A stretch of DNA of 15,353 nt from CAYMDD01 sp964409675. GTDB lineage: Bacteria; Pseudomonadota; Alphaproteobacteria; Rickettsiales; SXRF01. Made by a program: the position numbers and the translations under genes. The notes under the pieces are model-generated. The model was not told where the DNA came from and did not search any database. It was given only the letters and a program-made list of their open reading frames with translations. Location of the stretch: positions 1 through 15,353 of the forward strand of contig CAYPEF010000049.1 in assembly GCA_964409675.1 (NCBI GenBank), written 5' to 3'. Below, one piece after another: positions 9,892 to 15,353 of the stretch. The first letter of the stretch is position 1; each line of letters starts with the position of its first letter.

Positions 9892-12750
9892 ATGAATAAT
9901 ATTAAAAGCGAGGATGCCGCCAGTGCCTATCTCGCTGCTATCGTGGAATCGTCGGACGATGCTATTATCAGCAAAGATTTAAACGGTATTATTACGTCCT
10001 GGAATAAATCCGCCGAGCGCATATTCGGCTACAGCGCGGAAGAAGCGGTTGGGAAATCCATTCTGCTGATTATTCCGCCGGAGCGGCGTTCGGAAGAAGA
10101 CCATATCATCGGCAAGCTGCGCAAAGGCGAACGCATCGACCATTTCGAGACTACCCGCGTTACCAAGCACGGGCAATATATCACCATCTCCGTTACCGTC
10201 TCCCCCATCCGCGACCGTAACGGCCATATTATCGGCGCGTCGAAAGTGGCGCGGGATATCACGGAGCAGCGGCGCATCGAAAAAGCGCTGAACGAAAGCG
10301 AGGCGCGCTACCGCGCCATTGTCGAAGCCACGCCGGAATGCGTGAAAATCCTGTCGCCGGATGGCACCATCCTCGCCATGAACCAGGCTGGGCTTGGCAT
10401 GCTGGAAGCGTCGGACATTGAAGAAATCAAGGGGAAATGCGTCCATAACGCCATCGCTCCGGAATATCAGGAAGCGTTCAGCGCATTTCATGAAATGATT
10501 ATTGGCGGGAAAAGCGGCTCGCTGGAGTTTGAAGTCATCGGCCTGCAAGGGGGGCGTTGCTTCATGGAAACCCACGCCGTTCCGTTTCGCAGCGCTGATG
10601 GAATCACGCACCATCTGGGGGTGACGCGTAACATCACGCACCGCAAGCATGCGGAGGTGATGTTGCGCGAAGAGCGCGAAACGCTGGAGTCGTTGAACCG
10701 ATTAGGCCGCGCCCTCGCCTCCACACTGGACCTGCACGAGCTGGTACAGTTCTCCACCGACGAAGCGACGAAATTGACCAATGCCGCGTTCGGCGCATTC
10801 TTTTACAACGTCACCAACAGTCAGGGCGAATCCTACATGCTCTACACCCTCTCGGGCGTACCGAGAGAGGCATTCTCCCGCTTCCCAATGCCGCGCAACA
10901 CCAAAGTGTTCAGCCCCACCTTTGCCGGCGAGGGAACGGTGCGCGTGGACGACATTACCAAAGACCCGCGCTACGGCCACAGCGCGCCTTATCACGGCAT
11001 GCCGCAGGGCCATTTGCCGGTGCGCAGCTACCTCGCCGTTCCGGTAATTTCACGCAGCGGCGAAGTGCTGGGCGGGTTGTTTTTCGGCCACCCCGACACA
11101 GGCATTTTTACCGCGAAGGCGGCGCGTCTGGCTGAAGGCATCGCCGCGCAAGCAGCGGTGAGTATCGACAATGCGCGGCTTTATGAAAAAATACGCAACA
11201 GCGAGCAGCGCTGGCGCACCCTGACCGAAGCCATGCCGCAGCTGGTATGGATTACCAAGACCGACGGCGTGTGCGAATTCCTAAGCTCCCAGTGGGAACA
11301 ATATACGGGCGCTCCGGTAAAGGAACTGCTGGGCTACCGCTGGCTTGAATATCTGCACCCCGAAGACCGGGAACGAACCGCCGAAGCATGGCGTAACGCC
11401 ATTGCCGGTAAAGCCGCTTACGATATTGAATACCGCATCCGCCGCCATGACGGCATCTACCGCTGGTTCAAAACGCGCGGTGTGCCGATGAAGGACCATG
11501 AGGGCAATATTCTCAACTGGTATGGCACCTGCACTGATATCCAGGATACCGCCGAAGCGCGTGAGCAGGCTGAAGCCGCCAGCCGCGCCAAATCCGAGTT
11601 CCTTGCCAATATGAGCCATGAAATCCGCACGCCGATGAACGCGGTGGTGGGGCTCGCCAATCTGCTGGAGTCCACCATCAACAAACCGGCGCGCCAGCTG
11701 GAATTCATCCGCACCTTGAAATTAAGCGCGCAGCAGCTGATGGATTTGATCAACGACGTGCTGGACATCGCCAAGCTGGAATCACGCCAGATCGAGCTGG
11801 AGGAAGTGCCGTTTACCTTCAGCGAAGTAATCTCTGAAATCATCAGCATCCTGGCGGTGAAAGCCAAGGAGAAAAATATCGAGCTTATCAACGACCAGCA
11901 CTGCGACATGCATACCCGCCTGATCGGCGATCCGCTGCGCCTGCGCCAGATTCTGATGAACCTGATCGGCAACGCCATCAAGTTTACCGAAAAAGGCAGC
12001 GTCACCGTGCGCTCGCACTGTGAGAAACATGAGCGGGAGAACCGCATGGATGTGATTATCGAAGTGATCGATACCGGCATCGGCATCGCGCAGGAGCAGC
12101 GGGAGCATATTTTCAATAAGTTCACCCAGGCCGATTCGTCCATCACGCGCAAATACGGCGGCACCGGCCTCGGGCTTTCCATCAGCAAATCCCTGATTGA
12201 GCTGATGAGCGGCACCATTACCGTGGAGGGCGCACCCGGCGAAGGCTCCACCTTCCGCATCACCGTAAGCCTGCCGATTGCAGAAAATTCAGCGCTGAAA
12301 AACCAGGTCACCTCCAACTATCTTCGCCCGGCCAGCGAAGAAGAGGAAGCCAAGAACAAACATTTCCGCATCCTATTGGTGGAGGATTACCAGGCCAACG
12401 TGCTGGTGGCCACCTCCCTGCTCGACGCGTTCGGCTATCCTTACGACCTCGCGCAGACCGGGAAGGAAGCCTTGCAGAAATTATCGGATGCGCATTTCGA
12501 TCTGGTGCTGATGGATGTGCAAATGCCGGTGATGGACGGCTTCCAGGCCACGCGCCTGATACGCGAACATGAAAAGCAAACTGGCAATACACCGATTCCC
12601 ATCATCGGCATGACCGCGCATGCGCTCACCGGCGACCGCGAAAAATGCCTGCGCGCCGGGATGGATGAATATATCTCCAAGCCCTTCCAGCCGGAGGAGC
12701 TGAAAGAGCTGCTGGATTCCTTTAGCGCGCGCAAGCAGAAACAGGCTTAG
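9892..12750 (+). CDS. Hybrid sensor histidine kinase, PAS-PAS-GAF-PAS-HisKA-HATPase-REC
   Basis: The 952-aa protein has no transmembrane segment or HAMP, so it is probably a cytoplasmic multi-input sensor. Domains in order: PAS 1 (about 12-125, opening IVESSDDAIISKDLNG), PAS 2 (about 132-255), GAF (about 265-430), and PAS 3 with PAC (about 443-550, ending YGTCTDI). HisKA follows with phospho-acceptor His576 in ANMSHEIRTPMN, then HATPase with Asn694 in the N box (LMNLIGNAIKFT), DTGIGI from Asp727 and GGTGLGLSIS. A receiver domain ends the protein (about 826-945), with acidic pocket Glu831-Asp832, phosphorylated Asp875 in LMDVQMPVMDG, and Lys930. All catalytic boxes are intact. There is no Hpt domain and no DNA-binding output, so signal would have to pass to a separate phosphotransferase. 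The ligand is unknown. Its stop overlaps that of the convergent ligase gene by four bases. The start at 9892 was chosen because the PAS domain begins right after it. Confidence 0.93.
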   Translation: MNNIKSEDAASAYLAAIVESSDDAIISKDLNGIITSWNKSAERIFGYSAEEAVGKSILLIIPPERRSEEDHIIGKLRKGERIDHFETTRVTKHGQYITISVTVSPIRDRNGHIIGASKVARDITEQRRIEKALNESEARYRAIVEATPECVKILSPDGTILAMNQAGLGMLEASDIEEIKGKCVHNAIAPEYQEAFSAFHEMIIGGKSGSLEFEVIGLQGGRCFMETHAVPFRSADGITHHLGVTRNITHRKHAEVMLREERETLESLNRLGRALASTLDLHELVQFSTDEATKLTNAAFGAFFYNVTNSQGESYMLYTLSGVPREAFSRFPMPRNTKVFSPTFAGEGTVRVDDITKDPRYGHSAPYHGMPQGHLPVRSYLAVPVISRSGEVLGGLFFGHPDTGIFTAKAARLAEGIAAQAAVSIDNARLYEKIRNSEQRWRTLTEAMPQLVWITKTDGVCEFLSSQWEQYTGAPVKELLGYRWLEYLHPEDRERTAEAWRNAIAGKAAYDIEYRIRRHDGIYRWFKTRGVPMKDHEGNILNWYGTCTDIQDTAEAREQAEAASRAKSEFLANMSHEIRTPMNAVVGLANLLESTINKPARQLEFIRTLKLSAQQLMDLINDVLDIAKLESRQIELEEVPFTFSEVISEIISILAVKAKEKNIELINDQHCDMHTRLIGDPLRLRQILMNLIGNAIKFTEKGSVTVRSHCEKHERENRMDVIIEVIDTGIGIAQEQREHIFNKFTQADSSITRKYGGTGLGLSISKSLIELMSGTITVEGAPGEGSTFRITVSLPIAENSALKNQVTSNYLRPASEEEEAKNKHFRILLVEDYQANVLVATSLLDAFGYPYDLAQTGKEALQKLSDAHFDLVLMDVQMPVMDGFQATRLIREHEKQTGNTPIPIIGMTAHALTGDREKCLRAGMDEYISKPFQPEELKELLDSFSARKQKQA

Positions 12751-14030
12751 GCTTTTGCGCGGGCCGGAAGCACTTCCATACTGGCATGGCCATCAATAAA
12801 GGCGTCAATATCCCAGATAGGCACCTGCCTGGCGCATTCAGCCATGTTGAATTTCACCACTTCTTCCAGCGACTGCGTTTTTTGAAACACCGCTCGCTGC
12901 CGCGCCGAGCTGTTGCCGCGCTCGACGATGGAAAGCAGGTTGCTTAAGTAATTCTGGTATCCCAGCCGCTCCGCATAAGGCAGCAGCTTCACCACCCATT
13001 CCTCGACATCATCACGCAGCAGCTTGAGTTTGCCTTCGGTATTCATCACCAGCTCCGCATCCAGCCCGTAGCGGATGGAGCGCCATTTATTCTCGCGTGA
13101 GAGCCAGGTCGGCGGATATGTCACCGATTCCAGCCAGCTGCCATTCTCATTAAACCAGTGCGCAAGCGTGTGCATGAAGGCGGTGATAGCAAGTGTTTCA
13201 TAAAGCGTAGCCGGGCCATCGCAGACACGAATTTCCAAAGTGCCGTAGCAGGGACTTGGCCGCAGATCCCACCATAAATCACGCATGGATTTGATGGACT
13301 GGCAGCGCTTCAACGCCTCATAGAGATGTTCAAACTCGCGCCAGTTATGCGCATGATATGGCTGCCCGGCGGTGGGCAGCGCTTCATAAGTAGTGGGACG
13401 GCAGGATGCCAGCCCGGTATCCACTCCCTGCCAGAAAGGCGTGCTCACCCAAACAGCCAGCAGATGCGGCAGGAAATGCATGAAGAAATTATTGAAGCGA
13501 ATGCAGTCATCTCCGCTTGCCATGCCAAGATGCACATGCAGGCCGTACACCGTCATGCGCCGCGTGAGCCACTGGTTACGGTCGATTAGTTCCTGGTAGC
13601 GCTCGGTGGGGGAGATGATGCAATCGGAATATTTAGCGAACGGGTGCGCGCCAGTGGTGGAGAACTGAATATCCATCTGCTGCGCAACCGGTTGCAGACC
13701 GTTCAGCGATTCGCGCAGATCGCGCTCCACCTCATGCACGTCATTGCATTTGTCGGTGTTGATCTCCACGGTGCTTAGGTAGAATTCCGGCTTCACGCGC
13801 GGCAAATGCTTCGTTTTTTCCAGCAGCTCCTTCGCCCGCGAGGCAAGATTCTGCGTCGCCGGGTCAATCATCTGCAATTCGATCTCCACGCCAAGCGTCA
13901 GCACCCCGTTGCTTTTGAAGGTGATCTCATTTTCTTCCGCCTGCGCCGGCTTTCCCTGCAATGAATGCGTGAATTTCTGCAACCCCTGCTTAATGGAAGA
14001 GGGGTTTAATAATAATACCTGCCCTAACAT
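12747..14030 (-). CDS. YbdK/GCS2-family carboxylate-amine ligase
   Basis: The 427-aa member of the glutamate-cysteine ligase family 2 (GCS2) uses ATP to join a carboxylate to an amine. E. coli YbdK has weak gamma-glutamylcysteine ligase activity, but the true substrate of most members is unknown. Seen in the sequence: LTLGVEIELQ (44-53), metal/ATP-binding glutamates of the LGxExE type, GLHVHLGMASGDD (163-175, cf. GQHVHVGCASGDD in YbdK) and DLRPSPCYGTLEIRVCD (255-271). Compared with YbdK (about 372 aa), the N-terminus carries some 32 extra residues before the first conserved strand. The start ATG at 14030 has GGGAG seven bases upstream, inside the end of the preceding gene, and follows that gene's stop with a one-base gap. 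This strongly suggests co-translation with the amidotransferase and a shared product. The extension also contains an inverted repeat (13981-14006). Confidence 0.88.
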   Translation of the reverse strand: MLGQVLLLNPSSIKQGLQKFTHSLQGKPAQAEENEITFKSNGVLTLGVEIELQMIDPATQNLASRAKELLEKTKHLPRVKPEFYLSTVEINTDKCNDVHEVERDLRESLNGLQPVAQQMDIQFSTTGAHPFAKYSDCIISPTERYQELIDRNQWLTRRMTVYGLHVHLGMASGDDCIRFNNFFMHFLPHLLAVWVSTPFWQGVDTGLASCRPTTYEALPTAGQPYHAHNWREFEHLYEALKRCQSIKSMRDLWWDLRPSPCYGTLEIRVCDGPATLYETLAITAFMHTLAHWFNENGSWLESVTYPPTWLSRENKWRSIRYGLDAELVMNTEGKLKLLRDDVEEWVVKLLPYAERLGYQNYLSNLLSIVERGNSSARQRAVFQKTQSLEEVVKFNMAECARQVPIWDIDAFIDGHASMEVLPARAKA

Positions 14031-14031
14031 G

Positions 14032-15353
14032 TTATACTCCCTGCTGCTGCAACCAGAATTCCAGCAGCCCGATCTGCCATAATTTAGACCCGCCGGATGG
14101 CGTCAGGTGCCGCTGCGGCTCGCTCAGTAATTGCTCGACCATCGCCGGGTTGAAGATGCCCCTCTCCCGCACGCGCTGTGTAGAGAGCACGTCTCGCATC
14201 AGCTCCAGCGTCGGCCCCTGCATGTATTTGAGCGCCGGCACCGGAAAATAGCCTTTCGGGCGGTCCACCACTTCGCGCGGAAGCAGCTTCCGTCCCAGTT
14301 TTTTCAGTATATACTTTCCGTTGTCGTTGATTTTATAGCGAAGCGGCATGCGCATCGCCAGATCCACCACCTCCTCATCCAGCAGCGGCACGCGCGCCTC
14401 CAGGCTTGAGGCCATGGTCATGTTATCCACCCGCTCCAGCGGCCCGTTCGCCAGCGCGAAAGTGCTTTCGTATTTCAGCAGATGGTTCAGAAAATGCGGC
14501 GAATCATCGCCGCACATCTGCTCCAGAAATGCATATGCCTCATTGCCGGTGCGGTATTGCGGTGTCACGGTTTGCGCATATTCCTCATAGGAACAGTCTG
14601 CGATGGTGTTGAGCAGCAATCCCGCCGCCTTGTCCTGCGCCACCCGCCTGTCGCCGATATTCTGGAACCAGTGATAACCGGCGAACAGCTCATCCGCCCC
14701 CTGCCCGGAAAGCGCCACGCGCACGTGCCCCGCCACTTCGCGTGACAGGAGATAGAAGCCGATATTATCATGGCTCACCATCGGTTCAGACATGGCGAGC
14801 ACGCATTCGCTCAGAAAATCAGTCATCTGCCGGGTGGAAATAAACAGCTGGTGGTGCTTCGTGCCGAAATGCTTCGCCACCATGTCCGAATAATGGAACT
14901 CATCCCCCGCCTCTCCCCCGGCGCTTTCAAAGCCGATGGAGAAGGTTTCCAGCTCGCGCCTGCCTGCCTGCGCCGCCAGCGCCACAATCAATGACGAATC
15001 CAGCCCGCCGGAGAGCAGAATGCCCACCGGCACGTCAGCAGCCAATTGGCGGCGCGTGGCCGTCATCAGCGCCTGTTCAGTGGCTTCCAGCCATTCATCC
15101 TCGCTTTTGCGCTCATCAATATCATTGAGATGAAATTCCCAGTAGGTTGCCTGCTCCATCCGCCCATCGGCATGCACGGTGAGCGTGCTTCCGGGCGGCA
15201 GCTTGCGAATACCGGAAAGCAGCGTCAGCGGCTCCGGCACGGCATGGAATGTCAGGTAATAATGCAGCGCCTGCGCGTCGATGGAAGTATCGATGCCTTT
15301 GAACTCCAGTAACGCCGGCAGGGTAGAGGCAAAGCGGAACTGCCCTTCCGATA
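14032..15353 (-). CDS. asnO: N-acetylglutaminylglutamine amidotransferase-like asparagine synthetase, N-terminus cut by window edge
   Basis: The last 439 residues of an AsnB-type protein, open to the right edge; a GTG at 15240 is internal, not the start. Visible are the end of the class II glutaminase domain (FRFASTLPALLEF) and the linker ALHYYLTFHAVPEP...GIRKLPPG. The synthetase domain has the ATP pyrophosphatase loop SGGLDSS (about 14993-15013). Features favour the NAGGN amidotransferase subgroup over ordinary AsnB: GDEFHYSDMVAKHFGTKHHQ, SEPMVSHD, and SGQGADELFAGYHWF. In that pathway (asnO/ngg of Sinorhizobium and Pseudomonas) the enzyme converts a terminal carboxyl to an amide using glutamine nitrogen, yielding an osmoprotective dipeptide. 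The subgroup assignment rests on motif memory and is not certain. The usual partner, an acetyltransferase/ATP-grasp ligase, is not in the window and could lie upstream, beyond the right edge. It is directly followed by the GCS2 ligase. Confidence 0.82.
   Translation of the reverse strand, partial: SEGQFRFASTLPALLEFKGIDTSIDAQALHYYLTFHAVPEPLTLLSGIRKLPPGSTLTVHADGRMEQATYWEFHLNDIDERKSEDEWLEATEQALMTATRRQLAADVPVGILLSGGLDSSLIVALAAQAGRRELETFSIGFESAGGEAGDEFHYSDMVAKHFGTKHHQLFISTRQMTDFLSECVLAMSEPMVSHDNIGFYLLSREVAGHVRVALSGQGADELFAGYHWFQNIGDRRVAQDKAAGLLLNTIADCSYEEYAQTVTPQYRTGNEAYAFLEQMCGDDSPHFLNHLLKYESTFALANGPLERVDNMTMASSLEARVPLLDEEVVDLAMRMPLRYKINDNGKYILKKLGRKLLPREVVDRPKGYFPVPALKYMQGPTLELMRDVLSTQRVRERGIFNPAMVEQLLSEPQRHLTPSGGSKLWQIGLLEFWLQQQGV

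Noticed and set aside
11457..12317. Minus-strand open frame of 286 codons within the kinase
   Set aside because: It is antisense to the HisKA/HATPase region, and its serine- and arginine-rich translation is typical of a shadow frame.
15238..15240. GTG as start of the amidotransferase
   Set aside because: The frame continues upstream to the window edge with sequence typical of the family (FRFASTLPALLEF...ALHYYLTFHAV), so the gene is truncated by the window, not started here.

Overview
The window reads as a normal, gene-dense chromosomal segment of an alphaproteobacterium. The evidence is the style of several proteins: a class I methyltransferase with the typical alphaproteobacterial N-terminus, a hexameric-type citrate synthase ending in GRPRQLFTG...EKR, an APC permease ending YGQRHSRLR, and a hybrid kinase opening with a PAS domain of common alphaproteobacterial type. 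Short palindromic repeats of families scattered through many bacterial genomes are also present. The genus cannot be fixed from sequence alone. No rRNA, tRNA, CRISPR array, transposase or phage gene was found.

Layout, left to right. (1) 1-1906, plus strand: the tail of an rdgB-type nucleotide pyrophosphatase runs by ATGA stop/start overlap into a dsbD-type thiol:disulfide transporter. Its first codons are interrupted by a perfect 25-bp inverted repeat that stays in frame. (2) 1909-4654: a small methyltransferase on the minus strand, convergent with dsbD (2 bp apart), and a divergent soluble lytic murein transglycosylase. (3) 4655-7849, mostly minus strand: a 26-bp REP-like hairpin, a 73-residue orphan lipoprotein, the Na+/H+ antiporter nhaA, a composite palindromic element, and an APC-family amino acid permease. 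(4) 7850-9552: a divergent intergenic region, citrate synthase gltA with a clear ribosome binding site, and a textbook intrinsic terminator. (5) 9553-12750: an AT-richer intergenic stretch with a second REP-like hairpin, then a large soluble hybrid histidine kinase (PAS-PAS-GAF-PAS-HisKA-HATPase-REC). (6) 12747-15353, minus strand: a tightly coupled pair, an asparagine-synthetase-like amidotransferase of the type that makes the osmolyte N-acetylglutaminylglutamine amide (NAGGN), followed by a YbdK/GCS2-type carboxylate-amine ligase. The amidotransferase N-terminus and any upstream partners lie beyond the right edge.

How the genes fit together. The left part is housekeeping: nucleotide pool cleaning, periplasmic thiol reduction, peptidoglycan turnover and TCA entry. 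The most distinctive locus is the right-hand pair. The amidotransferase carries hallmarks of NAGGN synthesis, but its immediate downstream partner is a GCS2/YbdK ligase with an unusual N-terminal extension, not the acetyltransferase/ATP-grasp protein or the peptidase known from that pathway. With the Na+/H+ antiporter, the amino acid permease and a soluble multi-sensor kinase nearby, an adaptation to salt or osmotic stress is a reasonable but unproven reading.
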